Assembly (NCBI RefSeq): GCF_023115355.1
Contig: NZ_CP096019.1
Location: 2,356,001 to 2,420,000 of the forward strand
DNA length: 64,000 bases
Source: Halocatena salina
GTDB lineage: Archaea > Halobacteriota > Halobacteria > Halobacteriales > Haloarculaceae
Direction: 5' to 3'
The notes beneath the pieces are model-generated. The model was not told where the DNA came from and made no database searches. It was given only the letters and a program-made list of their open reading frames with translations. The stretch's first letter is position 1; the number at the start of each line of letters is the position of its first letter. Shown here one piece after another: positions 37,982 to 46,745 of the stretch. The translations under genes and the position numbers were made by a program.

Positions 37982-38863
37982 GTGCTACGCGTGAGCCAAA
38001 AAGAGACGACCACGGACTCACAGGACGACTCGGAGAAGATACCCTCCCGTGAAATGTGGGCCAAACGGTCTCCTCAACAGGAACAAACGGCAAAGAAGAC
38101 GACTCAACGATCCGAGGAGACAATCAGCGATCGGTCGGGAGAGCACGTTCGACTCCGGGTGTTCCGCTACGATCCCGATGTCGAGGACAAACGCGAGCCA
38201 CGCTTCGACGAGTTCGTCGTTCCGTTTGAACAGGGAATGACGGTGTTGGACGCACTGATCTACGCCCGTGACACGTTCGATCCGTCGTTGACCTTCCGAC
38301 ACTCCTGTCGGCAGGCGATCTGTGGCTCTGATGCCTTTTTCATCAACGGTCGACAGCGCCTCGGCTGCCGGACACAGATCGAGGGACTTACAGAACCGAT
38401 ACAGGTCGAGCCGCTTCCACATCAGGAGGTGCTAAAGGATCTCGTCGTCGACATGGAACATTTCTACGACCAGATGAAGGCGGTCGATCCGTACTTTCAA
38501 ACCGAACAAAAACCGGATGACGCGCTCGAAGAACAGCGCCAGCGACCGGAGAACCGCGAAAAGATCAAGATGAGCACGCGCTGTATCTGGTGTGGAGCGT
38601 GTACGTCCTCCTGTAACATCGCGTCCGGAGGCAACTATCTCGGTCCGGCGGCGATCAACAAATCTTACCGATTTCTGATGGACGAACGCGAAGGTGAGGA
38701 CCGCAAACAGCAACGACTCGAAACGATGGAAGAAGAAGTGGGGGTGTGGCGGTGTCAAACCCAGTTTTCCTGCACTGAAGTTTGTCCGAAAGACATCCCT
38801 CTGACCCAACACATTCAGGAGCTCAAGCGTGAGGCGGTCAAGACATCGCTCAAATTCTGGTGA
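37982..38863 (+). CDS. Lone SdhB-like succinate dehydrogenase/fumarate reductase iron-sulfur subunit with N-terminal extension
   Basis: 293 residues. Residues about 55-150 are the 2Fe-2S domain (CRQAICGSDAFFING ... LGC; the Asp in GSD also replaces Cys in E. coli SdhB). Residues about 195-290 hold CIWCGACTSSC and FSCTEVCPKDIP for the 4Fe-4S and 3Fe-4S clusters. The first 50 residues are a charged extension (SQKETTTDSQDDSEKIPSRE) absent from usual SdhB. No sdhA, sdhC or sdhD gene is near, so it is either an extra subunit or part of another electron-transfer complex. Starts at GTG 37982 or GTG 37991. Confidence 0.85.
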   Translation: MLRVSQKETTTDSQDDSEKIPSREMWAKRSPQQEQTAKKTTQRSEETISDRSGEHVRLRVFRYDPDVEDKREPRFDEFVVPFEQGMTVLDALIYARDTFDPSLTFRHSCRQAICGSDAFFINGRQRLGCRTQIEGLTEPIQVEPLPHQEVLKDLVVDMEHFYDQMKAVDPYFQTEQKPDDALEEQRQRPENREKIKMSTRCIWCGACTSSCNIASGGNYLGPAAINKSYRFLMDEREGEDRKQQRLETMEEEVGVWRCQTQFSCTEVCPKDIPLTQHIQELKREAVKTSLKFW

Positions 38864-38878
38864 GCCGACCCCAATCGA

Positions 38879-39304
38879 TTACGGTTCGTAGCCCGGAGAC
38901 TGCTTTTCGATGACTGTAGTCGCATCCGCCAACTGTTCGCCGGTCAACGAGACGACGTCATCCAGTGAAACGATGCCCACCAGCGAATCGGAGCTATCAA
39001 CGACTGGGAGCCGTCTCACTCCCTCCGCAGCCATCGTTCTCGCTGCCGCGAGGCTATCCTCGTCTTCTTGCAGCGTCACCACTCCATCGGTCATTATCTC
39101 CTCGGTGGTTACTGCCGAGACATCTCCTTGGTGGTCACCTGCTGCAAGCGCGATCTGGCGGTCGGTGAGGACGCCCACCACTTTGCCCTCGTCTTCGACG
39201 ACGAGTGATCCGACGTTTTCTTGATTCATCCGCTTGGCGCAGTCGCTCACGGCTTCATTTTTCGATGCTGTTACCGGATCGTTTGAAATCTCTTTCACGG
39301 GCAT
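38879..39304 (-). CDS. Two-CBS-domain protein
   Basis: 141 residues made of one CBS pair: first domain about 8-62 (AKRMNQENVGSLVVEDEGKVVGVLTDRQIAL), second about 72-130 (AARTMAAEGVRRLPVVDSSDSLVGIVSLDDVV). CBS pairs sense adenine nucleotides. No attached effector domain, so it likely regulates a partner. Convergent with the sdhB-like gene. Confidence 0.9.
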   Translation of the reverse strand: MPVKEISNDPVTASKNEAVSDCAKRMNQENVGSLVVEDEGKVVGVLTDRQIALAAGDHQGDVSAVTTEEIMTDGVVTLQEDEDSLAAARTMAAEGVRRLPVVDSSDSLVGIVSLDDVVSLTGEQLADATTVIEKQSPGYEP

Positions 39305-39391
39305 GCGTCACTAGCAGTATCCTCCCAATCCGGCCTAAGTACCACGCCTGTATCTGCCACGACGTGTTCGGAACGGACGGAGACACTCCTG

Positions 39392-39724
39392 TCAATCTTC
39401 AGTCCAGTACATCAACGCCTCTTTCGGTTCACCACACCCCGTACACTGGTCCGGCAGTCCCGATTTGATCTGTCCCATCTCGCCACACTCCGTACACCGC
39501 CACATCAGTTCTCCTTCTCCGAATTCGTGACCGGAGCGGGCGTGTTCGACCGTCAGACTCTCGACACCAGTCCGTGTGGTCACGAAAACGCCTCCTTCTC
39601 CGATCCCACGGATCGTTCCGATCGGGTCGCCGTCTTCGGTGTACACCGTTTGTCCAACGCCAAGTGTCTGTTCATCGGCTCCAGTGTCCGGTTGTTCCCC
39701 TTCCGGTGGCGTTTCCCCATTCAT
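39392..39724 (-). CDS. Rubredoxin-like zinc-ribbon protein
   Basis: 110 residues. A disordered acidic N-terminus, a small beta domain (VGQTVYTEDGDPIGTIRGIGEGGVFV, PRC-barrel-like) and a C-terminal knuckle pair CTECGEMG ... CTGCGEPKEAL. The CxxC pair spacing suits a zinc ribbon or rubredoxin iron site. Matches a common haloarchaeal family without assigned function. Confidence 0.75.
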   Translation of the reverse strand: MNGETPPEGEQPDTGADEQTLGVGQTVYTEDGDPIGTIRGIGEGGVFVTTRTGVESLTVEHARSGHEFGEGELMWRCTECGEMGQIKSGLPDQCTGCGEPKEALMYWTED

Positions 39725-39831
39725 AGTCGATTACTCGTCGCCTAGTCACTTAAATCTCTGCCCCGCTGCTTCCTGAAAGCGCTGGATATGCGTGGAAAAG
39801 ACGTATAGAGCCGACGGCTCCAAGGGAGGAT

Positions 39832-40167
39832 ATGCCCGAAGATGATACCGATCGTGAGGGGGGTGTCGACTTCACAGACACCATGCCGATCCTTGAGGAA
39901 GCGTCGTATCCGATGACAGTCGAGGAGCTGGTCGGAGAACACGGCGACCACGAGGTGGACCGAACCAACGCCGAGCCAATCACGCTCAGAGATCTGTTCG
40001 ACCCGATGGGCGAGAACACGTTCGAGTCGCCCTCGGAGGTCCGACAGATGATTCTGAACCTGATGCCGAAAGAATCGGTCGGTCGTGAAGGGTACTCCGA
40101 CCGCGGTGGCGCGACCCCCGAAGAAACTGCGGAAGTCGATCGGCAGAACGAAGACGAATCGGTGTGA
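39832..40167 (+). CDS. DUF5789-like haloarchaeal protein
   Basis: 111 residues, very acidic. The core SYPMTVEELVGEHGDHEVDRTN and DLFDPMGENTFESPSEVRQMIL matches the DUF5789 pattern as I know it. A TATA-like segment (tatagag, about 39806) lies upstream. No function known. Confidence 0.7.
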   Translation: MPEDDTDREGGVDFTDTMPILEEASYPMTVEELVGEHGDHEVDRTNAEPITLRDLFDPMGENTFESPSEVRQMILNLMPKESVGREGYSDRGGATPEETAEVDRQNEDESV

Positions 40168-40188
40168 TTTGCGTGTTTGGACGGGGTT

Positions 40189-40606
40189 TCACTCCGACGA
40201 TCGGGACTCCTCACTGATATTTGACAGCGTGTTCAAGGCGTTTTCCTCTTTCTGATGGTACTGTTCGAGCAGCTCGGCGACATCGTTCATTCCGAGGTCG
40301 GTGCCTACGACACGCTCATCCCACGCTTCCGATCTCGTAATGTTCCGTCTTCTGTTCGGCCGAGAGGATGAATCGATCGAGAACTTGTTGATCGAGATCT
40401 CGGCTGGCGAATCCGTCGTGGTCTTCGATCAGTTCACCGACCGCTTTATTCAGATTTTCTTCCGGTTCTATTTCCATCATCTCAAACACCTCTTCGAGTC
40501 GGTGAACGTGCGCTTCTGTTTCCGAACGGTGTTCCGAGAAAGCGTCCCGTAATGCGTCTTCGGAGGTCTGTTGCTATAGTTCCGCGAGCGTCTCGACGGG
40601 TTCAGT
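40189..40606 (-). pseudogene. Decayed DUF892 (YciE/YciF ferritin-like) gene
   Basis: Fragments of one ferritin-like protein lie in two frames. From about 40573 down: SEDALRDAFSEHRSETEAH, then LEEVFEMMEIEPEENLNKAV, LDRFILSAEQKTEHYEI, ending at a TGA near 40306; the protein continues in another frame as VVGTDLGMNDVAELLEQYH to the TGA at 40189-40191. An in-frame TAG at 40574-40576 and absence of the usual first helix complete the damage. DUF892 genes often occur near Mn catalase, as here 4 kb away. Confidence 0.75.
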
Positions 40607-40910
40607 CGCGTGGTTGCTCCGTATCCCACTCCGTGTGTTCCTGTCGGAAGATGTCGATCGCATCCCGTGCTTCGGCGATTTGGGTCTCAGTATCGCCGCT
40701 GGCCGCATCGAGGAGTCCAGCGAGCTTCTCCTCGATCGGCGTGAGCCGGTCGACTTCCGTCGCTGGATCGGTGTCCTGTGTCGTTTGTTCTTCGGTGAGT
40801 TCCATCAGACCTTCATCGATCGAAGCGAGCTGTTCGCGGACGGCTGCGTTGTCGGTCGTCTCCCGAGCACGCCGAACGGACCGGCGCGCGACTGATAGCT
40901 GATCGATCAT
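40602..40910 (-). CDS. Haloarchaeal helical protein (DUF7553-like)
   Basis: 102 residues, almost entirely helical and acidic, with heptad-like leucines (VARRSVRRARETTDNAAVREQ; IEEKLAGLLDAASGDTETQI). It looks like a short coiled-coil family common in haloarchaea; the family name is tentative. Its 3' end touches the DUF892 remnant, so the deletion that damaged that gene may end here. Confidence 0.6.
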   Translation of the reverse strand: MIDQLSVARRSVRRARETTDNAAVREQLASIDEGLMELTEEQTTQDTDPATEVDRLTPIEEKLAGLLDAASGDTETQIAEARDAIDIFRQEHTEWDTEQPRD

Positions 40911-41078
40911 CGCTCGTTTCTCGGGTAACCGGCGGCTTAGTCACGAGGCCTGTATTCCCCTGCTGAGTGCGTTCGAGCGCCATACCGAGGATTCCGACGC
41001 GAACGCCGCAGTCGCAAGCTGAAGCACTATTGGTCAGGCATCCGTTTCCGTGAGGCGTCGATCCCCTCGTGGTTCAGC

Positions 41079-41771
41079 ATGATGAGCATTCCTCTTGCGT
41101 TCGGCTGGCGTCGCGTTCTGTTTGCTAACTGGCCCATCGAGCGCGATTTGCTCGCTCGTCACCTACCGGAGCCGTTTGCTGTTCATGAATACGACGGTAC
41201 GGGATGGCTGACGATCGTTCCGTTCGTCAACACAGATACGCGACCGCTCGGCGTTCCACGGCGTCTCGGAATGGACCTTCCGGAGTTGAATCTACGGACG
41301 TACGTCGTCTGTGACGGTGAACCCGGCATCTATTTTTTCAGTCTTGATGCTCCCAGCGTGCTCGCCGTATTCGGAGCACGGCTCACTCATCGTCTGCCGT
41401 ACTACTACGCTCGGATGTCCGTCGACTACAGCACAAACGGGATTTGCTTTCGAAGCCGACGACGGCATCCGGGCAGCCGCCCAGCGAGTTACGCAGTCAC
41501 GTACCGACCGACTGGTTCCTCGTTCACAGCCGAACTGGACTCCCTCGGTGCGTTCCTGACCGATCGTCGCCGCCTTTACACCCAGTCACAGGACGGACAG
41601 ATCCGATACACCGATGTCGAACATGGGCCGTGGATACTGTACGATGCAAGCGTCGAGACAACTGACAACACGCTCTTTCGGGCAAACGGGTTCGGCCCTC
41701 CTGACACCGAACCAGTGTGTTACTACAGCCCCGGTGTGGACGTGGTTACGACACCCAGCAAGCGCTGGTAA
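41079..41771 (+). CDS. DUF2071 (YqjF-like) protein
   Basis: 230 residues. The start (WRRVLFANWPIERDLLARHLPE) and the segments LNLRTYVVCDGEPGIYFFSLDA and LPYYYARM are hallmarks of DUF2071, a fold related to acetoacetate decarboxylase. The enzyme activity of this family is unknown to me. Monocistronic; two tandem ATGs (41079, 41082) are possible starts. Confidence 0.85.
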   Translation: MMSIPLAFGWRRVLFANWPIERDLLARHLPEPFAVHEYDGTGWLTIVPFVNTDTRPLGVPRRLGMDLPELNLRTYVVCDGEPGIYFFSLDAPSVLAVFGARLTHRLPYYYARMSVDYSTNGICFRSRRRHPGSRPASYAVTYRPTGSSFTAELDSLGAFLTDRRRLYTQSQDGQIRYTDVEHGPWILYDASVETTDNTLFRANGFGPPDTEPVCYYSPGVDVVTTPSKRW

Positions 41772-41810
41772 CAGACGGTGGGTGGGAATGAATGGGGGGT
41801 CACCGGTGTA

Positions 41811-42758
41811 CTAGTACGACGGAAGGATCTCGTTCTCATAGAAATCGAAGAACCTCTCCTGATCGGGACCGACCTGATGAACGTACACGTGATCGAAACC
41901 CGCATCGGCGTACGTTTCGATCATCTCGATGTGATCGTCCGGATCGGGCCCACAGGCGACGAGTTCGGCAACGTCATCCTCGGAAACCATCTCCACGGCC
42001 TGCTCGAACTGTTTTGGTGTCGGGAGCAGCTGTCCGAGTTCACCAGTGAGTGCGACGTTCGGCCACCACTCGTGAGCGATTTTACGGGCTTCGGACTCCG
42101 ATTCGGCATAACAGACCGTCATCTGTCCGTAGCACGGGCCATCGTTCGTTTCCGTGAACGTCTCGACCAGTGACTCTTTGGGAGCGGTGCTAACGAGTCC
42201 GTCGCCGATGTCTCTCGCCGCTCGGGTCGATTTGGGTCCCGTCCCAGAGACGTAGATCGGCGGCGGTTCTTCTGGGAGCGTGAACAGCCGGGCGTTCTCG
42301 ACGGTGTAATGGTCCCCTCGGTGGGTGACGTTCTCGCCGGTCCAGAGTTTCCGCATGATCTCGACCGCCTCAATGAGCATCTCCAATCGAACGTCGAACG
42401 GCGGCCAGCGCTCGCCAGTGACGTGCTCGTTGAGGTTCTCGCCCGTGCCGACACCGAAGAAAAAGCGACCGTCGAACATCGCTGCCGTGGTGGCGACTGC
42501 GTGAGCCGTCACTGCCGGATGCATTCGCACGGTCGGACACGTAACGCCCGTTCCGACATCGAGTGCGTCGGTCGCCTCGGCGATAGCACCGAGCGCACTC
42601 CAGACGAACGGCGCGTTTCCTTGTGTTGAGGTCCATGGATGGAAATGGTCCGAAATGAGAGCATATCCAAAGCCAGCTTCTTGGGCACGAACCGCGTTCT
42701 CGACCAGCGTGTTCGGTCCCCGTTCCTCGCTACTGAGCGTGTATCCGATGTTCGTCAC
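41811..42758 (-). CDS. F420-dependent LLM-class oxidoreductase, TIGR03557 family
   Basis: 315 residues, luciferase-like TIM barrel. EAGFGYALISDHFHPW, ALGAIAEATDALDVGTGVTCPT and GVGTGENLNEHVTG match F420-dependent glucose-6-phosphate dehydrogenase relatives. It should use coenzyme F420 to oxidise or reduce a small substrate, possibly a sugar phosphate or alcohol. It starts with GTG at 42758, overlapping the stop of a 29-codon frame (GTGA). Confidence 0.88.
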   Translation of the reverse strand: MTNIGYTLSSEERGPNTLVENAVRAQEAGFGYALISDHFHPWTSTQGNAPFVWSALGAIAEATDALDVGTGVTCPTVRMHPAVTAHAVATTAAMFDGRFFFGVGTGENLNEHVTGERWPPFDVRLEMLIEAVEIMRKLWTGENVTHRGDHYTVENARLFTLPEEPPPIYVSGTGPKSTRAARDIGDGLVSTAPKESLVETFTETNDGPCYGQMTVCYAESESEARKIAHEWWPNVALTGELGQLLPTPKQFEQAVEMVSEDDVAELVACGPDPDDHIEMIETYADAGFDHVYVHQVGPDQERFFDFYENEILPSY

Positions 42759-42844
42759 GGTCGATCACCCTGAGCCGTGATGAAACCCATCGGACCGTCA
42801 GCGGGCTGTGCGTCGTCGAGATCGATAACGGATGGATGTGACAT
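42755..42844 (-). CDS. Possible 29-residue peptide coupled to the F420 enzyme
   Basis: ATG at 42844, then SHPSVIDLDDAQPADGP and FITAQGDRP, with the TGA overlapping the GTG of the F420 enzyme. The acidic composition and exact coupling favour a real small gene or the truncated start of a larger one. No homologue is known to me. Confidence 0.35.
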   Translation of the reverse strand: MSHPSVIDLDDAQPADGPMGFITAQGDRP

Positions 42845-43098
42845 TTTCGATTGGGAAGTGCTAATTCGGCTGCGTCGGTTGGCTCTCCGAGCTGCTCTAC
42901 GAGACGGTAGAGCCGGAACTACGGCTGATCGTGGCTGACAGCCGAGCACGATCCTGGGACTAGGGTGGGTCGACGGGAACGGATCGCTCCGGTGTCTACC
43001 ATCGGTGTCGCGTGATCGTCCCTTCTGATCGCATCGTTACCTACCACGGCACCCTACAAGAATGTTCGGCCGACCATGGCTGGTCATCGTTCGGGAGA

Positions 43099-43377
43099 TT
43101 ATTCGTGTGTCTCCGTCTCGAAACGGAACACCGTGACGTACGACCCGATGTCGGATGGAACGCGCTCTAACATGGAACGTGGAAGCGTTTGCAGGGCGTT
43201 CCGATCGTCCCATCCGAGCGTCGTCATCGTGGCATCATCGAGAGTGTCGGCGGGGTCGATCGTCACGTCCTCAGCCACGACGCCATGGATAACGCCGAGT
43301 TCGTCCCCGTTCTCATTGATAATCGGCAACCCCGTGTCTTCGGATCTCACGCCCCGTGGAGACGTTTCTTTCGTCAT
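43099..43377 (-). CDS. PRC-barrel-like protein
   Basis: 92 residues. LPIINENGDELGVIHGVVAEDVTIDP is a PRC-barrel beta sheet, and LGWDDRNALQTLPRSMLERV matches the linker and tail of haloarchaeal PRC-barrel proteins (usually LGW-x-D ... V). The ATG at 43377 begins the domain; the upstream 12 codons are rejected. PRC-barrels bind RNA or protein partners; function unknown. Confidence 0.65.
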   Translation of the reverse strand: MTKETSPRGVRSEDTGLPIINENGDELGVIHGVVAEDVTIDPADTLDDATMTTLGWDDRNALQTLPRSMLERVPSDIGSYVTVFRFETETHE

Positions 43378-43447
43378 GCCCTGAGATCTATGCTCCGTAA
43401 CCGTAACGACCACGCAGGAACTGGCAGGCGTTTCAGGGATCCGTTAG

Positions 43448-44779
43448 CTACGGCTGGTGCGCTTCGCGCCACCGATCCAACGCCGCTATCACCGGGCTAC
43501 TCGTGATACCGTGGATGAGCATCGAGCTGAGCACGACAGCACCGATGAAGGCCCACAGTTGATCGGTAGCGAACAACGCGAACTCCTTTTTTTGTATCTC
43601 GTAGATCCCGTGACTGAGGTAATAAAATGATCCGATGCCTCGAATCCCGAACGCCGCGATGACGAACCGTTCGTGCCACGCGTCGGGTGCGCCGATCAGC
43701 CCGATCAACCCCGCCAGCGGCCGGACGATCAGTACGACCGAAATGGCGAGGAGCACCTGCAACACATTGAGCGGGGCGAGTAGGCCTGTCGTGAGTGCAC
43801 CCCCGAACAGGACCAGCACCGCTGCCATCAGCAGCCGTTCGACGACGACAGCGAAATCGTGAAGCGCCACGTAGTAGTCGTCTTTCCACTCGAAGTGGCG
43901 CAGCGTGAGCGCACCGACGAACACGGCGATGAAGCCATACCCGTGCAGCAGTTCCGTTATCCCGTACGTGATCAACGTCGCAGCCAGCGCTTCCGTTCCC
44001 TCCATCACCCGAGCCAGTTCGGTACTCGATGGGTGGTGAAAGATGAACACTGCGGTGAGATACCCGATAGTGATCCCGACGACGACCCCCACGGTGATCT
44101 GGTACACGACGTCGACGAGAAACCACTCCATCAGCCAACTGCTTGCTCCGATCGGATGGATCGTTCCGATGACCGGTAGGTGGAGTCCGGTCGATCCGGT
44201 GGCTGCCGTCGCGGCCGTCACGATGGCGAGGTTAGTGAACGGAAAGGCCAGCCCGTCGTTGAATCCCGCCTCTGAGGTGAGCGCGAACCTGATCGATCCC
44301 TCTTGTTCGTCCGGATCGATGTCCGCGTCGGTGTGGGTGGTTGGAGGCGTCGCTTGAACGTCCGAAGCCAACACGGGATCAGTCGGTGCGATGACGGCCC
44401 CTACGAGGATGGCGATGGCGGGATGGACATCGAGGAACCACCATGCAAGGAGGGCAACGAGCAGGATCGTCAGCGGCATCGTGATACCCAATAGCCGCCA
44501 CGTCGGGATCCAACTCCGCCAATCGAACGGCCGGTCGAGTTTCAATCCGGCGCTCATGAGCGCGATGATGATGACCAGCTCGGTAAGGTGTTCGGCGATC
44601 CGTGGGTGAGCGATCGGATCTGGTGGTGGAATATCGATGGGAGCGGAAAAGAGAACGATCCCAAAGATGAGATACAGCAGCGGAAACGAGATCGGTTTTT
44701 CCGAGAGCAAACGCGGAAGTACTGCCGCTCCGAGGAGGGTGACACCGACCACGAGTAGGACGATCTCGTATACAGCCAT
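43448..44779 (-). CDS. CPA1-family cation:proton antiporter
   Basis: 443 residues with about twelve membrane helices. It has the CPA1 landmarks: HLTELVIIIALMSAGLKLDRP, GAVIAPTDPVLASDVQ and SEAGFNDGLAFPFTNLAI (helices that bind the cation in NhaP-type proteins), then AFGIRGIGSFYYLSHG. It would exchange sodium or potassium for protons. The ATG at 44779 starts the first helix; an upstream arginine-rich stretch is excluded. Confidence 0.9.
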   Translation of the reverse strand: MAVYEIVLLVVGVTLLGAAVLPRLLSEKPISFPLLYLIFGIVLFSAPIDIPPPDPIAHPRIAEHLTELVIIIALMSAGLKLDRPFDWRSWIPTWRLLGITMPLTILLVALLAWWFLDVHPAIAILVGAVIAPTDPVLASDVQATPPTTHTDADIDPDEQEGSIRFALTSEAGFNDGLAFPFTNLAIVTAATAATGSTGLHLPVIGTIHPIGASSWLMEWFLVDVVYQITVGVVVGITIGYLTAVFIFHHPSSTELARVMEGTEALAATLITYGITELLHGYGFIAVFVGALTLRHFEWKDDYYVALHDFAVVVERLLMAAVLVLFGGALTTGLLAPLNVLQVLLAISVVLIVRPLAGLIGLIGAPDAWHERFVIAAFGIRGIGSFYYLSHGIYEIQKKEFALFATDQLWAFIGAVVLSSMLIHGITSSPVIAALDRWREAHQP

Positions 44780-45033
44780 GATTAGCGTCGTGGGACCGTC
44801 CGCAGTGATTGCCCGCCTGGTCTTCCGATAGCGCGTGGTAGAACGCCAGCTGGTTGGACACCGTCGTAGGACATGAACCTGTATTCGACCGGCAACCACA
44901 GTAAGGGTTCACCAAGCAGTGTCAAGTCGATCCCCCGCACCCTTTGCGATGACGTCGCCCAGTATTTACCGGGTGAAGGACCTTCTGATCTGAGTGTGTC
45001 GATTTACTTTTGTCATAACACCCGGTGATCGAT

Positions 45034-46599
45034 ATGGATGACACCAACGCTCCGGACGACAGCCCCCCGACCGGACTGGCAGGGCAACACGAGCCGATCT
45101 GGTTCGATACCACCCCCGAAACAGGGTATGAAGCACTTGATGGCGAGGTGAGCGTCGACACTGCCGTTATCGGAGGCGGAATTGCGGGCATCACGACGGC
45201 GTACGAACTCCGAAACGCCGGTCAGTCGGTTGCCCTGATCGAGCGCGATCGGATCCTTCGTGCAGTCACGGGCCACACGACGGCAAAACTCACGTCGCTA
45301 CACGGCCTGCTGTACGCCCACCTCTGTGAACACGTCAGCCAGCAACACGTCCGTCAGTACGCTCGTGCCAACGAGGCGGCAATCGACAGGGTCGAGACGA
45401 CAATCAAAACGCACGACATCGACTGTGAATTCGTGCGCACCCCAGCATACACCTACACCGAGTCCGAAGACGGGCGCCAGAAGATCCGAGCGGAGGTCGA
45501 AGCTGCGCGTGATCTCGGGCTTCCCGCTTCCTACGTCGAATCGACGGATCTGCCGTACGACGTGGAAGCAGCCGTCGAGTTCACCGACCAAGCGCGGTTC
45601 GATCCCCGACGATATCTGCTCGAACTCACACGAACCCTCCCGGGCGATGGCAGCCACGTCTTCGAACAGACGACGGTCCAAGACGTGACGGACGGCTCAC
45701 CGTGTCGCGTGACGACCGACCGCGGTGAGGTGACCGCTGACGATGTCGTGATCGGAACGCACTTCCCGATCCGGGATCCTGCCCTGTACTTCGCTCGGCT
45801 CACTCCCAAACGCTCGTATGTCATCGGTGCGCGCCTCGCTGCTGATCCGCCTGAGGGACTGTACTACGATCCCGAGGAGCCGTATTTTTCGGTGCGGCCA
45901 CAGCCCGCTGATAACGCGTCGATGGTGCTGATCGGCGGGCAGAACCACCGAACGGGTCACGGAGACAGCACGATACAGCACTACCGCCGCTTGGAGCGTC
46001 AAGCCCGCGAACGGTTCGACATCGACTCGATCGAGTACCGGTGGGCGACACAGGATTACGTCGCCATCGACCGCGTCCCGTTCGTGGGACGGCTCGCGCC
46101 CCAGATGCGCCATCTGTACGTGGCGACCGGGTTCGGTGGCTGGGGGATGACAAACGGTGTTGTCGCTGGACGGCTCCTCAGCGATCTGATCCTCGGTCGA
46201 GAGAACCCCTATCGCCCGGTGTATCGGCCGACACGACTCCACCGTGGGTCTTCCCTCGGACGGCTGCTTACCCACAATACCCACGCTGTAAAACACCGAA
46301 TCGGAGATCGAATCGGTAGTCCCCCTCGTCTCGACCGTGCTCAGCTCGATCGGGATGAAGCGACAGTCCTCACCGAACAGGGAGATCCCGTCGCCGCGTA
46401 CCGCGACGAATCGGGACGGCTCCACGCCGTCTCGGCGATCTGTCCCCACATGGGATGTCTTCTCACGTGGAACGACGGGGAGAAATCCTGGGACTGTCCG
46501 TGTCATGGATCCCGCTTCGACCTCGATGGCACTGTCCTCGACACACCGGCAGTAGCGAACCTCGACCAGTACGACCACCTGATGCAGGACGAACGATGA
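45034..46599 (+). CDS. FAD-dependent oxidoreductase with C-terminal Rieske domain
   Basis: 521 residues. A DAO-type FAD domain (TAVIGGGIAGITTAYELRNAG at about 45-65; GGWGMTNGVVAGRLL near 375) is followed by a Rieske 2Fe-2S domain (about 425-521) with all four ligands: CPHMGC and CPCHGS. This fusion is a known group in bacteria and haloarchaea; its substrate is unclear, probably an amine or a glycine-like compound. ATG 45034 is preferred over GTG 45025. The stop overlaps the start of a 36-codon frame. Confidence 0.9.
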   Translation: MDDTNAPDDSPPTGLAGQHEPIWFDTTPETGYEALDGEVSVDTAVIGGGIAGITTAYELRNAGQSVALIERDRILRAVTGHTTAKLTSLHGLLYAHLCEHVSQQHVRQYARANEAAIDRVETTIKTHDIDCEFVRTPAYTYTESEDGRQKIRAEVEAARDLGLPASYVESTDLPYDVEAAVEFTDQARFDPRRYLLELTRTLPGDGSHVFEQTTVQDVTDGSPCRVTTDRGEVTADDVVIGTHFPIRDPALYFARLTPKRSYVIGARLAADPPEGLYYDPEEPYFSVRPQPADNASMVLIGGQNHRTGHGDSTIQHYRRLERQARERFDIDSIEYRWATQDYVAIDRVPFVGRLAPQMRHLYVATGFGGWGMTNGVVAGRLLSDLILGRENPYRPVYRPTRLHRGSSLGRLLTHNTHAVKHRIGDRIGSPPRLDRAQLDRDEATVLTEQGDPVAAYRDESGRLHAVSAICPHMGCLLTWNDGEKSWDCPCHGSRFDLDGTVLDTPAVANLDQYDHLMQDER

Positions 46600-46706
46600 A
46601 TGACCTCTCCGATCTCACTACACCCAACGCTGTGGAAAAGCGTCCCGGAAAGCAAAAGGCGGTGATTGATAACGACCGCTCGCTCACATTCATCCACGAT
46701 GGATGA
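46596..46706 (+). CDS. Possible 36-residue peptide coupled to the Rieske gene
   Basis: ATG at 46596 overlaps the TGA of the Rieske oxidoreductase (ATGA). It reads MNDLSDLTTPNAVEKRP then AVIDNDRSLTFIHDG. Acidic start, no repeats, and tight coupling favour translation. No homologue recognised. Confidence 0.4.
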   Translation: MNDLSDLTTPNAVEKRPGKQKAVIDNDRSLTFIHDG

Positions 46707-46745
46707 TGTCGAGAGACCACTCCTCTCGATGTTATTCGCCACGTC

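Noticed and set aside
38311-38331. Asp in place of the third 2Fe-2S cysteine of the SdhB-like protein, as a sign of damage
   Set aside because: E. coli SdhB has the same C-x4-CGSD arrangement, so the cluster is expected to be intact.
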